This document shows, in pieces, positions 8,358-19,358 of a stretch of DNA of 64,000 nucleotides. Position numbers and translations under genes: made by a program. The notes beneath the pieces are model-generated. The model worked only from the letters and a program-made list of their open reading frames with translations. It was not told the origin of the DNA and searched no databases. Positions within the stretch are counted from its first letter, which is position 1; every line of letters begins with the position of its first letter. The DNA comes from Bacteroidota bacterium (GTDB lineage: Bacteria > Bacteroidota > Bacteroidia > AKYH767-A > 2013-40CM-41-45). Location: positions 62,001-126,000 of the forward strand of contig JADKIH010000005.1 in assembly GCA_016721305.1 (NCBI GenBank), given 5' to 3'.

Positions 8358-9047
8358 ATGAAAGCACTTTTTCTGTCTTTTTTAATTATCATCACGACGG
8401 TACTCCCTGGTTGCAAACAATCAAAAATTCAGAGAGACGCAAACCTGTGTGATTCCGGATTACCTAAACGCAAAGACAACAAAGCGTGCGTTACAACGGT
8501 TATCTTTAATTTCGACAGCATTTATACTGTATGCCGGAATTTAATTACACAAAGACTTGGAAATTGCAACTCGAAAGAATTTATAACCCTAAGCGATACG
8601 TTTAATTCATACAAACGGTGCAATACCTGCCCATGCATGGAGCTAAACGGATACTTCAAACTTCCTGATTTTATTTTAGAATTTAATCCAACTACAGGGC
8701 TGGAAATTCCTCCTCAATACGTGCCGCTTAAATTTTTTATTTGCAATAAAAATGATCAAACTCAGATTTCATTCTCAAGACTCCCTTTTTGCTCGAGAAA
8801 GGAAAATTGCGGACTTACTATTTCACACAGAAAAATGGAGGAAATTCTAGTGAAGAACAAATTGCTGGATTTTTCAAAGTACCATTATTCAGTTGAAGCA
8901 GAATTTACAGTCTTGGATAAAAAAACAGAAGGCCTCTTTTGGAGAATCCGAAAAGCAAATTCCCAATTTGTTCATGAATATCTGATCGACATGCAAAGTG
9001 GCAGACTAATAGACCTTGGCGAAAGCCAAATATTGAGATTCGACTAA
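8358..9047 (+). CDS. Cysteine-rich lipoprotein, unknown function
   Basis: A 229-residue protein from ATG 8358 (MKALFLSFLIIITTVLPGC), a good lipoprotein signal with Cys19. The open frame back to 8304 overlaps the end of rluF and is less likely. The mature protein has clustered cysteines (CNTCPCMEL, CSRKENCGL) that may form disulfides. I do not recognise a family. It lies 40 nt after rluF and may be cotranscribed. The end of the gene is followed by an AT-rich region with a candidate promoter for the next gene. Confidence 0.65.
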   Translation: MKALFLSFLIIITTVLPGCKQSKIQRDANLCDSGLPKRKDNKACVTTVIFNFDSIYTVCRNLITQRLGNCNSKEFITLSDTFNSYKRCNTCPCMELNGYFKLPDFILEFNPTTGLEIPPQYVPLKFFICNKNDQTQISFSRLPFCSRKENCGLTISHRKMEEILVKNKLLDFSKYHYSVEAEFTVLDKKTEGLFWRIRKANSQFVHEYLIDMQSGRLIDLGESQILRFD

Positions 9048-9199
9048 AATTGCCGAGGTGATCACTAAAACTATCTTCTAAAATTAACAAAAAAAGGGGC
9101 TTTTTTTAATGTTTAGAGCTTTATTCAAAGCTCAAAACTATTCACCCTCGATAAACAGCCTCTTGCCAATCATTGTAGGAATGCTCATTTCTTATTGGT

Positions 9200-9207
9200 T
9201 ACTTTTG
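9200..9207 (+). promoter_or_regulatory. Candidate -7 promoter element TACTTTTG
   Basis: Exact match to TAnnTTTG, 22 nt upstream of the ATG of the T9SS protein at 9229. An ATTG at about 9171 is a weak -33 candidate. Confidence 0.4.
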
Positions 9208-9228
9208 TTGCAGTAAATCCTTCTAATC

Positions 9229-11169
9229 ATGAAACAACTTTTCTCGCTGGCAATTTCACTTTTTGCAATGACCATATTTACTTCTGCTCAAAGCTCCAAC
9301 TGCGCCGACTCAGTCCGCACAACTTACAACTGGCATGAATACAATGGCGCTGTTGATGTAACAGTTACCATCGACACATTCGATCTCGATTCGGGATTTG
9401 TAACAACGTGCATTAACACAGGTACCGATCTGAATCAAATGAATGGCTTTACATGCTCATCAGGCTTCTGGTCGAAATACGTTTACACCTACGATGCGCA
9501 GAATCGAATCATAGAAAAAAAATTGGTGACAGGAAGTGCAAACGGATGGAAAGATTCTCTACGAACAACTTATAGCTACGATGCAAGCACCGGCAATTTG
9601 CTTGAAGAGTCGTCGGATATGTGGGACGGATCTCTCTGGCAACAACTGGAAACAAAGCAATGGACGTTTGACTTAAACGGTAACATTCTTTTATTTACCG
9701 ATCAACAATTCAACTCCGGAAACATTAATAATATTCAACGGATTTCCTGGAATTACTCCGGCACAACGTTGGTTTCAAAAATTAAAGAAACAGGTAGCGG
9801 CAATCTTTGGGTGAATCAATATCAGTACATTTTCATTTATGGTGCATCCGGCAGAGATTCTCTTACCTACCTCAAATGGGATGTGGCAAACAACGTCTGG
9901 GATACTTTAGGAACGCAAGCTTATTCACCCGGCCCAGACAAAACTGCTACTTTCAGCGTAGTTGATACCGTCATTGTAGGAGGTTTGCCTTATCTTGATA
10001 CTTACAACGAAACCATTGATACTCTTGAAAACATTCTTTCGAGAGACGAACTTCAACCGGATCATATGAGCTCGATGGGCTTCTTCTACAATAAGACTAT
10101 TGAAACTTACGGCTACTTTAACGGACTTTATTTAAACACTTATAGCCATTCATCAGAATGGTTTGATATAGGTGACGGAGAACTTGGATGGTATTGCACA
10201 GGCAATGATTTAACAACTTCATACGATTCGCTAGGCTATATGACTCAGTGGATTCAGGCTGCGAGGTGTGTGATGCCAAGAAGATATACAACAACGTACA
10301 CATACGACTCGGAGCATCATCTAATAGCAGAAACAGGCTATCTCGACGCGAATGTTTCTTCTGATTCTTATTTCAAAAACATCTACTATACGAATCCAAC
10401 GACGATGTATGCTACTTTCAACGGACTAGTTTATTCTGATTCAGCACAGGGATGTCAGGGCGATGTCGTACAACCTTCTTTGATGATCGCAGGTGGTTGC
10501 GGAAATTATCATTATCAATGGACTCCGGCTACCGGTCTGTCTTCCGATACAATTCCGAACCCGGTTATCACAATTAACGACTCAACAATTTACACACTCA
10601 ACATTACCGACGATAACGGAAACGCCATCAGCTTACAGTATAAAACAAATCCGCTCTTACAGGCTGAGATTTCTCTTGACACTCTTCCATGTGTCGGCTG
10701 TCCTGCGATTATACATTGCAATTACACAGGAAGCAACTACACTTACCAATGGTATTATAATGGCAATTTAATCATCGGCGGACAAGACTCAACTTACGAG
10801 CCAACACAAACAGGTTACTACTATGTTGAAGTTCGCAAAAACTTTTATATCTGCATCAGTAATTCCGATTCCATTTATTATGTATCGACACTCGGTATAG
10901 AATCATTGAGCTCTGCCGATATCAGCCTGCATCCGAATCCATCGTCAGGCATTTCGACGCTGAAAATTCTCTTCCCTAAAAAAGAGAAATGCACGATAAC
11001 GATCAATACCCTCAGCGGAACTCGCCTAAAAAATCTTTTCGGCAATAACGACGGAACAAAAGATGTATCGATAACTCTCGATGCGACAGATTATCTGCCG
11101 GGAGTTTATTTTATTTCAATTGCAACTGAAAACGGAGTAAAACAATTGAAGTGGGTAGTACAACGATAG
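9229..11169 (+). CDS. T9SS-sorted secreted protein with YD-like repeats
   Basis: A 646-residue exported protein: Sec signal (MKQLFSLAISLFAMTIFTSAQ), then repeats of the form YTYDAQNRIIEK and YSYDASTGNLLEE, reminiscent of RHS/YD repeats. Ig-like or PKD-like segments follow (about 420-560), and the type A sorting domain (about 575-646) contains LHPNPSSGISTLKI and closes with PGVYFISI. It should cross the outer membrane through T9SS and be released or attached. No enzymatic domain is seen. The larger protein at 32296-36149 has the same architecture, so the two are paralogues in design. Confidence 0.85.
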   Translation: MKQLFSLAISLFAMTIFTSAQSSNCADSVRTTYNWHEYNGAVDVTVTIDTFDLDSGFVTTCINTGTDLNQMNGFTCSSGFWSKYVYTYDAQNRIIEKKLVTGSANGWKDSLRTTYSYDASTGNLLEESSDMWDGSLWQQLETKQWTFDLNGNILLFTDQQFNSGNINNIQRISWNYSGTTLVSKIKETGSGNLWVNQYQYIFIYGASGRDSLTYLKWDVANNVWDTLGTQAYSPGPDKTATFSVVDTVIVGGLPYLDTYNETIDTLENILSRDELQPDHMSSMGFFYNKTIETYGYFNGLYLNTYSHSSEWFDIGDGELGWYCTGNDLTTSYDSLGYMTQWIQAARCVMPRRYTTTYTYDSEHHLIAETGYLDANVSSDSYFKNIYYTNPTTMYATFNGLVYSDSAQGCQGDVVQPSLMIAGGCGNYHYQWTPATGLSSDTIPNPVITINDSTIYTLNITDDNGNAISLQYKTNPLLQAEISLDTLPCVGCPAIIHCNYTGSNYTYQWYYNGNLIIGGQDSTYEPTQTGYYYVEVRKNFYICISNSDSIYYVSTLGIESLSSADISLHPNPSSGISTLKILFPKKEKCTITINTLSGTRLKNLFGNNDGTKDVSITLDATDYLPGVYFISIATENGVKQLKWVVQR

Positions 11170-11584
11170 CAACTCTTCAAAAAAAGATCTCGCATCAAAC
11201 GCTCTGACAGCGAAGTGTCTGTAAATTGAATTGCGGGTTACAACAATCACTCCTCACTTTATACCGCCTATCCCACACTGACCCGGAGGGTCAAACAATT
11301 GTATTAAAAGTTACAAGTGCAGAGCCCCCGACTCGGCAGAGTCGCACCCATGTTTTGTAAAACCTTTTTTCAAAAACAGTAAACCGCTTTTGGACGTTCT
11401 CCTTGCAAGACAAGTAGTTGCAAGTGTCACACTTTACAGACTTTTTGGTAAGTATCGGCTAGAGCCCACCTATTTTTAAAATATTTTAATTTGGCGTTGC
11501 GGGTTCAAAACGCTTCTCCTATTTTGGGCTCGATTCGGACTCTAAGATTTTGCACATAGCTTCGAATCAACACAAAACTATCTT
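11170..11584. other. Intergenic region, no gene found
   Basis: 415 bp. It contains two short palindromes, TGACCCGGAGGGTCA (about 11279) and CGACTCGGCAGAGTCG (about 11329), but no clear terminator, promoter or RNA gene. Confidence 0.5.
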
Positions 11585-13055
11585 ATGAAACACAAATTAC
11601 ACTTGCGCTATGCTCTTAGCATTGCCATCGCTATGGTTCTTAGCTTGCCTTCTTGCAAGAAAGACTCGACTGAACCAAGTCCGACAGTTCCAACTGCTCC
11701 TACACCGGTGATTACACCCGTAGGCGAACCAATAGGTGCGGCAACTTCTGCAACAATTGGCGCAACAGGAGGTACTATTACTTCTACTGACGGACATCTC
11801 ACACTTACCATTCCTGCAGGCGCGCTGTCATCAGATGTTGCGATTTCAATCACACCTATCAGCAATGAAGCACCTTTAGCATTTGCCGATGGTTACCGAC
11901 TGGAGCCACAAGGAACGACATTCGCTGTTCCGATTACATACACATTCAGCTATACCGACGATATGTTGACGGGTACTGACGAACATTTACTGTGGATCGT
12001 TACTCAGGCAACGGATGGTCACTGGGATGCTCTTCAGCATAGTGCACTAGATGCTACTAACAATACGATCACAGTTCAAGCCTCGCACTTCAGTGACTGG
12101 AGTCTTGGAAGATTTGTTGACCTGGCTCTCACACCTGCGTTTTTTCATTTAACGGTAAACGAAACGCTTACACTTTCCATTACGGGCTTCGACAAACCGG
12201 AAGATGTAGCAGCGGAAGATGAATTGGTTCCGTTGATACCGAATTCACAATTCGATCCGGAAGCATTGACTCCGCTCACTCCTATTCCAACAATAACTGA
12301 CGATCAGCTTACATTGTTCCAGGCTGCAATCTGGACTTTGAATGGTGTGGATGCTCCTACATCAGGACCTAACGGCTCGCTTACAGGAGGAATTCGCACG
12401 GCTACATACACGGCACCGAGCTCTGTGCCTGGCGGTGGAAACCTCGTAGCAGTGACGGTAGAACTCTTTACTAAAAATAAAGCAAATCAAGCGAGCGCAT
12501 TTTATCTCACTTCTAATATCTATGTCACTGAACAAAATCTTTTCTTAGATATTGAAGTAGATGGAGTTCCTTACAGCTACTATGAGTATGGATTTAACGG
12601 AGCATTGCCTGCTGACCCAAATCACTACTTCCCTGTTACTGCCAGTTTAGATAATGGTTCATTGGACATTACCTGTATGGAATATGTTAAATGGAACAGA
12701 TGTTGGCCATGAATTTTTTCTTACTCACCCTGACGTCCATATCGGAACAAATGTTCTTCATGGTCACCATTTCCTCAATTACCTGGACGCTGTTGAATGG
12801 CGAGATATACTTACTTCAGGCGCTAGGTTGGACTATGAAACACGAGAATATGATGTGATCAATTCATATTGTGCAACGGAAAATGTGTCAAGCATGGTGG
12901 TTATGAAGGTCACCAAATTCTCTACTGCCATACATATAATTGAAGGAACTTTCCAAAATAGCCTCTTTGAAGACTCACCTACGGCACAAAACAACTGCGA
13001 AACACCTACTGAACGTAGAATCAAAGGAGCTTTTAGATTGTATATGATTTTCTAA
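11585..13055 (+). CDS. ZU5-like domain lipoprotein, frameshifted
   Basis: Lipoprotein (signal ending LSLPSCKKD) with a ZU5-like beta domain: GGTITSTDGHLTLTIPAGAL, then AISITPIS and FAVPITYTFSY (about residues 55-150). The first frame stops at 12712. The following frame (12654-13055) carries on without a signal peptide of its own. The likely junction is GTTAAATGG near 12682-12690: removing one T would give EYV-NGTDVGHEFF in one frame of about 490 residues. Either a sequencing indel or recent gene decay is possible. The C-terminal part (NGTDVGHEFFLTHPDVHIG) has no recognised domain. A rho-independent terminator follows. Confidence 0.7.
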
Positions 13056-13075
13056 ATCGCTCTCATCATAAAAAA

Positions 13076-13107
13076 AGGCCGGTTAGATCTACTAATCGGC
13101 CTCTTTT
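13076..13107 (+). terminator. Intrinsic terminator
   Basis: Stem AGGCCGGTTAG / CTAATCGGCCT with one G-T pair and a 5-nt loop, followed by CTTTT. It lies 20 nt after the frameshifted lipoprotein gene. Confidence 0.8.
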
Positions 13108-13259
13108 ATGCCCTGCCTTTTCATGCAGGCAGACGAATCCTCTTGTTTTATGCTGTTTTACCTAAGAAATACAAAGGCTTTTGTTCGTATTTAACACTTT
13201 CCGGGCATACAATTTATCAGATTTTCAATCATCTTTATCCCTGAAAAATCCATCATTGT

Positions 13260-16200
13260 ATGACACGACGAATACTCTCCCTGCTCTTTGCAGTTTTACT
13301 CATTGCTTCTTCTCTTCGCGCTGAAGACAAAGGCAAATCTTCAACATCTAAAAACGATCCCTGGAAATCGGAAACCTTTGGCGGACTTACGTTCCGTAGC
13401 ATCGGGCCGGCTATGACTTCCGGACGAGTGGTCGACTTTGCCGTTGAACCTAACAATCCCAAAACCTTCTATGTGGCGGCAGCTTGCGGCGGTGTTTGGA
13501 AAACTGAAAACAGCGGAATGACGTTTGAATCGCTCTTCGATGGAGAAGGTTCTTACTCTATCGGTTGCGTTTCAATCGACCCGACTAACACAAATGTTGT
13601 ATGGGTTGGTAGCGGTGAAAACAACAATCAACGTAGCGTTGCCTACGGCGATGGTGTATACAAATCAGAAGACGGCGGTAAGTCATGGAAAATGTAGGAC
13701 TGAAAAATTCAGAACACATTGGCATGATTGCAATCGATCCGAATAATTCAAACACTGTTTATGTTGCTGCCTATGGTCCGCTTTGGAGCCCGGGTGGTGA
13801 TCGCGGTATTTACAAAACTACCGATGGCGGTAAAACATGGAATCAGGTTTTGAAAGTGAGCGAGAATACGGGCTTCAACGAAATTCATATAGATCCGCGT
13901 AACTCGAATGTACTTTACGCTTGCGCGCATCAGCGTCGTCGTCAGGTTTTCGCTTATGTGAATGGCGGACCTGAATCGAATCTTTACAAAAGTACCGATG
14001 GTGGTGCTACTTGGAATATAATTGAAAATGGCTTGCCGACAGTAGATAAAGGTCGTATCGGTTTGGCTATTTCACCTGTGAACCCTGATTATCTCTACGC
14101 TATCATCGAAGCAGGCGATAAAAAAGGCGGCGTCTACCGTTCAACAGATCGTGGTGCAAGCTGGGAAAAACGTTGCGGCAATACTACATCAGGAAACTAC
14201 TATCAGGAAATATTCTGCGATCCGAAAGATGTTGACAAGGTGTACTATGTCGATTTCTGGGTGATGGTTTCTACGAATGGCGGTTCTTCTTTTGAAAAAA
14301 TCGGAGAGAAACATAAGCACGTCGATAATCATGCTCTATGGATCAATCCGAAAGATACACGTCATTTGCGTGTGGGTTGCGACGGTGGTGTATATGAAAC
14401 ATACGACAACGGCGCTAACTGGCAATTCAAAGCGAACTTACCGGTAACGCAGTTTTACAAAGTGTCGACCGATAATGCAGCTCCGTTCTACAATGTGTAC
14501 GGCGGAACACAGGATAATCACTCGCTCTGCGGTCCTTCAAGAACAACGAGCGCGAATGGTATTCCGAATTCCGATTGGTTCTTTACACAAGAAGGAGACG
14601 GTTTCGAAACGCAGGTAGATCCGGAGAATTCAGACATCGTTTATCCGCAATCACAGTACGGCGGAATTGGTCGTTTCGACAAAAAGAGCGGTGAAGTAGT
14701 CGACATTAAGCCGGTAGAAGGCGAAGGCGAACCGGCTCTTCGCTGGAACTGGGATGCGCCTTTGCTCATTTCACAACACAAGCACACTCGTTTGTATTTC
14801 GCAGCGAATAAATTATTCCGTAGCGATGATATGGGAAATACATGGACGGCAATCAGCGGTGACTTATCACGTCAGATCGATCGTAACAAACTTCCGATTA
14901 TGGGAAAAGTATGGAGCATGGATGCGGTTTCGAAAAATCAGTCGACCGATATTTATGGAAATATTACGACGATCACCGAATCAAAACTCGATGAAAAACG
15001 ATTGATGATTGGAACCGACGACGGATTGATCTGGTACACCAATAACGGTGGAGCAAACTGGGCGAAGATTGATAATATCGCCGGAGTCCCTGAACGTACG
15101 TATGTGAATCAGGTTTTGGCCTCACAACACGATGCAAAAATTTACTATGCAACTTTTAATCACCATCGCTATGGTGATTTTAAACCTTATGTTTTCAAGT
15201 CGACAGATGCCGGTGCAACATGGACGGCAATTCAGCACAATCTTCCTGAAAGAGGAAGCGTTTACACAATTGCCGAAGATCATGTGAATCCGAATTTACT
15301 ATTCGTGGGTACCGAATTCGGCGTTTATTTTTCAATCGACGGCGGTGATTCTTGGACACAATTGAAAAGCGGACTTCCTACAATTGCCATTCGCGATATG
15401 GAAATTCAAAAACGCGAAAACGATTTAGTACTCGCAACATTCGGTCGTGGCTTCTACATTCTTGATGACTACACTCCGCTTCGTAATCTGAAAAAAGAAG
15501 ACTTAGGAAAAGACGCATGGATTGCTCCGATCAAAGAATCATGGTTGTTTAATGAGAAGCGTCCGTTTGGTGCTCCTTTAAAAGGTTTCCAGGGCGAGAG
15601 CTACTACTCTGCTCCGAATCCTAAAGTCGGCGCCGTGTTTACATATTATTTGAAAGACGACATCAAAACATTGAAAGAAAAACGTAAAGCCATCGAGAAA
15701 GATAAGATCAAAGCCGGTGAGCCTGTGTATTATCCTTCTGCTGATTCGATGCGTTTGGAAGATGGTTATCCTGACCCGTACTTACTTTTCACTATCACCG
15801 ACAGCGAAGGAAATGTAGTTCGTAAAATGAAAGCTCCGGCGAAGAAAGGTATGAGTCGTATCGTTTGGGATTTCCGTTACAATTCTCCGGGCCCTGTAAC
15901 TTTCGAAACGCCTGATCCGACGAATCCGTACGATGTAGCCGAATACGGTTTCGCTGCCATGCCGGGAAATTACAATGTATCTCTGAGCAAGTTTGAAGAT
16001 GGAAAAATCACTGAGATCGTTCCTGCACAGCCTTTCAAAGTGAATTCGCTCAACGCAGCTTCTTTACCTGCAGCCGACAAAAACGCACTCAATGCATTCT
16101 GTAAAAAAGTGAGTGAGATTCGTCGTGTTGTTTCTGCTGCAGATTCGTATCGCGATGAGCTCGTGAACAAGATGAAATATATCAAGCAAGCCATCATCGA

Positions 16201-16543
16201 CGCCCCTGCTACATTGAACGACGCAGCCGCACAAGCCCGCGAAATTGATCGCCGACTCAATGACGTAAACACACGCCTCAATGGCGATGGCAGTTTGAGT
16301 CGTCGTGAGTTCGAAGTACCAACTTCTATCTCAGCCCGCATCGGAACAATCGAAGGAACGATGTGGTCGGTAAGCTCTGCTCCAACTCAGACATTCATCA
16401 CATCCTACGAAACAGCAAGCAAGCAACTCACACCTGTTCTCGAGGATTTAAAACGCATCGACAACGACATCAAGATGCTTGAATCAGTTTTAGAAAAGAA
16501 CAAAGCACCATATACTCCGGGAAGATTGCCCGTTTGGAAATAA
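13260..16543 (+). CDS. Sortilin/VPS10-type BNR-repeat propeller protein, frameshifted
   Basis: A large exported protein (signal MTRRILSLLFAVLLIASSLRA) built from BNR/Asp-box repeats such as SEDGGKSWK, TTDGGKTWNQV, STDGGATWNII and STDAGATWTAI, each forming a propeller blade. This is the architecture of bacterial VPS10/sortilin-like 'glycosyl hydrolase' proteins of about 1,090 residues. The last 300 residues form a helical and beta C-terminal part without a sorting domain. The frame breaks at 13689-13692: AAG TCA TGG AAA ATG TAG. One extra A would restore SWKNVGLKNSEHIGMIAIDP and join both ORFs. A lost base in a homopolymer is the obvious cause. Function is unproven; family members are often adjacent to peptidases or used for binding. 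Confidence 0.85.
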
Positions 16544-16550
16544 CTTTTGC

Positions 16551-16576
16551 GATTAGCTGATGTGCTGATTAGCTAA
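16551..16576. repeat. GATTAGCT/GATGTGCT run
   Basis: ATTAGCTGATGTGCTGATTAG follows the propeller gene stop by 9 nt. The complementary, longer run is at 16673-16726, so the two could pair around the terminator between them. Confidence 0.75.
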
Positions 16577-16585
16577 TGATAGTGT

Positions 16586-16622
16586 AAAACGCCGCCGGGG
16601 AAACTCGGTGGCGTTTTTTTTT
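16586..16622 (+). terminator. Intrinsic terminator
   Basis: ACGCCGCCGGGG, AAA, CTCGGTGGCGT form a GC-rich stem followed by eight T residues. It ends the propeller-protein transcript. Confidence 0.85.
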
Positions 16623-16672
16623 GCATCGCCATCCTATTTGAAACGAACGATAACCGACGAAGCTCCATCAGC

Positions 16673-16726
16673 TAATCAGCACATCAGCCAATTAGCTAAT
16701 CAGCCAATCAGCTAATCAGCTATTCG
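16673..16726. repeat. AATCAGCT tandem run
   Basis: Six to seven units of AATCAGCT, AATTAGCT or AATCAGCC (7-8 bp). With the run at 16551-16576 it occupies most of this 310-bp gap. Nothing else is recognised up to the ATG at 16854. Confidence 0.8.
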
Positions 16727-16853
16727 TCGTTGGTCACAACTTAGGAAGCATTCACCTCCGCTAAGCAGCAACTGGCCAAAGTCCGCACCAATAAAGGCTT
16801 TCGTGTAGAGTTTTTCTTTAGATTTAGACAACTAGTTCTCAATCTTTCACCTC

Positions 16854-18815
16854 ATGAAAACATCCTGGCCGATGGGTTCTTTTAGATTTTTATTTGTCCT
16901 CCTGTGTCTTTGTTCAATTGAACTGATGGCACAGCCGACGACTTTTATGAAGACGTACAATTCGGGCGAGACAGGCTATTGTGTTCGCGAAGTGGGCGGA
17001 AATGCGTATGTGATCGCCGGGTCGACAGATTATTACTACAACTACCAGTGGTTTATTATGTCGCCGATCAATACGACGAAGATTCATCTCGTGAAAGCGA
17101 ATGTGGATGGCGGATTGATCTGGGAGAAAATAATTGCTTATCCGGGCAACAGAATGTTTGCAACGTGGATTGAACATACGAACGATGACGGATTTATTGT
17201 TACCGGTCGTTCCGGACACGATGCAGTTTGGCCACCGGATAGTAATGATGTTGTTCTCATCAAGACAGACTCAGGCGGAAATCCTTTATGGGCGAAGAAT
17301 TTTGATACAGGTGGGGATGAACTCGGTTTTTCTGTTAAGCAAACGAATGATGGCGGTTATATTGTTTCCGCTTTTCATGATGCTGTGCCGATGAGTTTAG
17401 CAGGTAACACGTACGCCATGCTCATTAAGACTGATGCGAACGGCAATCTTCTCTGGAATAAAAAATATCAATTCGCCGTGCGTGATCTTGATACAGGCGA
17501 AGGATTGGTATGGGTCGTCAAACAAACGACTAACGGCGGATATATTCTCGTTGGTACGACGGCAGCTTCGCATGCGGCCGATGTGTACATCATTCGGACA
17601 GATACAAATGGCGATGTTGTGTGGGCGCGATCGTACGAGCACGACAATACATTCCTTCGCTTCTCCATGGGACTCGATATCATCGAAACATGGACAGGCG
17701 ATTTTGTGATGGCGGGATCGTTGGATAAAGATCAAACTTTGAGTCAGTATAACTATCCGTTTATTCTAAAGATTAACAGCAACGGCGACATTCTCGATTC
17801 GCGTTTTTATGATTCGAATCCTCCGCAAATGTTTCAGAGCGGATTCTCCTCCGTCGAACAAACAGCTGACGGCGGATTCTTCTTCACCGGAATGGGCGGC
17901 TATGGCGGATTCGGCATGCAGGCGCAATTATTAAAGACCGATGTCAATTTTACGATGGATTGGTCGCGCTCATACACGAATGACGCAGCCGCGACGATGG
18001 GTTCGCATTGCGGCATCAGCACGAGCGATGGTTGCTTTGCTTTTACAGGAAAGAAACTCAACACGGGAAGCGTGCTGATGAAAACAGATCACTTCGGACT
18101 TATCCCATGCAAAACACCGGGTACTCTAGTAGAGATGATTCCGGCGATGGTAACGCACTCCTACTCGCCTGTCGTTCTCTCAGGCATAAACTCTACGGAT
18201 ATTGTGTTGATGACAACAACAGGGCTTAACGACACATCGACGGTTTGCAATAATTCACTGGCGATTTTGCCGATAGAGCTTTTATCGTTCACAGGACAAC
18301 AAAATGCAGAAAAGAAAATCGAGCTCAATTGGATTACAGCGAACGAAACGAATAATGACTATTTCAGAGTTGAGCGTAGCGATGACGGAAATACTTTTTC
18401 GCAAATCGGAATTGTGAAGGGATCAGGGAATAGCACGACACGACTGGAATATGGATTGACAGATTCGTATAGGGGAAGCAGCAAGATTCTTTACTATCGA
18501 TTGAATCAGTTTGACTACGATGGGAAGAATCATTATTCGAAGACGATTGCTGTGAGAATACAGAATTCGTTTGTTGCTACGGCAAGTTCGAATTTTTCGG
18601 AGCATACGATTCAGTATAATCTCCAAAGTGAGTTTACAGAAAATGCGATGATTGTTGTGAGAGATGTTGTAGGAAAAGAAATTTTACGAAAGAATATTTC
18701 TCTTGAAAAAGGCTTTAATCAAATTCGACTGGAGATGAATAATGCATCGACAGGAATTTATTCAATTACATTTTCATCTGAAGATATGGTGGCTATTGAA
18801 AAGATTTTCTATTGA
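16854..18815 (+). CDS. T9SS-sorted propeller-like protein
   Basis: A 653-residue secreted protein: signal ending IELMAQ, then at least six repeats of the type 'TNDGGYIVSA.. LIKTDANGNLLWNKKY', each carrying a DGG/TDGG turn and a G-x-x-x-W motif. This is a delta-60-like beta-propeller architecture frequent in Bacteroidota surface proteins. Residues about 480-560 (LPIELLSFTGQ, LNWITANETNNDYFRVERS) form the typical Fn3-like linker before the sorting domain. The end is a diverged type A sorting domain (LEMNNASTGIYSITF). Surface binding is plausible; no catalytic site is seen. Confidence 0.85.
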   Translation: MKTSWPMGSFRFLFVLLCLCSIELMAQPTTFMKTYNSGETGYCVREVGGNAYVIAGSTDYYYNYQWFIMSPINTTKIHLVKANVDGGLIWEKIIAYPGNRMFATWIEHTNDDGFIVTGRSGHDAVWPPDSNDVVLIKTDSGGNPLWAKNFDTGGDELGFSVKQTNDGGYIVSAFHDAVPMSLAGNTYAMLIKTDANGNLLWNKKYQFAVRDLDTGEGLVWVVKQTTNGGYILVGTTAASHAADVYIIRTDTNGDVVWARSYEHDNTFLRFSMGLDIIETWTGDFVMAGSLDKDQTLSQYNYPFILKINSNGDILDSRFYDSNPPQMFQSGFSSVEQTADGGFFFTGMGGYGGFGMQAQLLKTDVNFTMDWSRSYTNDAAATMGSHCGISTSDGCFAFTGKKLNTGSVLMKTDHFGLIPCKTPGTLVEMIPAMVTHSYSPVVLSGINSTDIVLMTTTGLNDTSTVCNNSLAILPIELLSFTGQQNAEKKIELNWITANETNNDYFRVERSDDGNTFSQIGIVKGSGNSTTRLEYGLTDSYRGSSKILYYRLNQFDYDGKNHYSKTIAVRIQNSFVATASSNFSEHTIQYNLQSEFTENAMIVVRDVVGKEILRKNISLEKGFNQIRLEMNNASTGIYSITFSSEDMVAIEKIFY

Positions 18816-18820
18816 TGGAA

Positions 18821-18892
18821 AAGTGTCGTCTATTGCCTGCCCGAGTGTGAAGCTCAAGGGTAGTGGTGGGGGTGGGCGACACTTCTTTTTTT
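18821..18892 (+). terminator. Terminator-like long hairpin
   Basis: AAGTGTCG pairs with CGACACTT across a structured loop of about 48 nt (CCCGAGTGTGAAGCTCAAGGG inside) and is followed by CTTTTTTTT. It ends the T9SS gene. Confidence 0.65.
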
Positions 18893-18896
18893 TGTT

Positions 18897-19353
18897 TGTT
18901 TCCCGCAGATTACGCAGAAAGGCTTATTAGTAAAAAAATATTGTTTGTTTCCCGCAGATTACGCAGAAAGGCTTAGTGGTAAAAAATATTGTTTGTTTCC
19001 CGCAGATGGCGCAGAAAGGCTTATTAGTAAAAAAATATTGTTTGTTTCCCGCAGATTACGCAGAAACTTTGCTGAAAGCGCTGAAAGGCTTAGTGGTAAA
19101 AAATATTGTTTGTTGCCCGCCGCAGATTCCGCAGAAAGGCTTAGTGGTAAAAAATATTGTTTGTTTCCCGCAGATTACGCAGAAAGGCTTAGTGGTAAAA
19201 TATTGTTTGTTTCCCGCAGATGGCGCAGAAATTTCGCTGAATACGCAGAAGCGTATCTGCGTAATCTGCAATCTGCGTAATCTGCGGGAAACAAATTTCG
19301 CTGAATACGCAGAAGCGTATCTGCGTAATCTGCGTAATCTGCGGGAAACAAAT
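18897..19353. repeat. Array of about 60-bp repeats with CCCGCAGATTACGCAG core
   Basis: At least seven left-oriented units: TTTGTTTCCCGCAGATTACG, then CAGAAAGGCTTAGTGGTAAA and AATATTG. The last 120 bp (from about 19230) carry complementary words (TCTGCGTAATCTGCGGGAAAC), so the right end can fold back on the array. Units differ at a few positions (ATTACG/ATGGCG, TTAGTGG/TTATTAG). The array ends about 5 bp from the fhs stop codon. There are no unique spacers and no cas genes, so it is not CRISPR. A 47-bp relative lies at 36905-36952. Confidence 0.9.
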
Positions 19354-19358
19354 TTAGC

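Noticed and set aside
11276..11345. Short palindromes TGACCCGGAGGGTCA and CGACTCGGCAGAGTCG as an operator or RNA
   Set aside because: Only 6-bp arms, no relation to a promoter, and no second copy in the window.
13260..13697. Separate short secreted protein before the propeller protein
   Set aside because: One base in an A run joins it to the following ORF, and the junction fits the family; it is the N-terminus of the same gene.
18897..19353. Possible CRISPR array
   Set aside because: Units are nearly contiguous, the intervening DNA is repeated rather than unique, and there are no cas genes.
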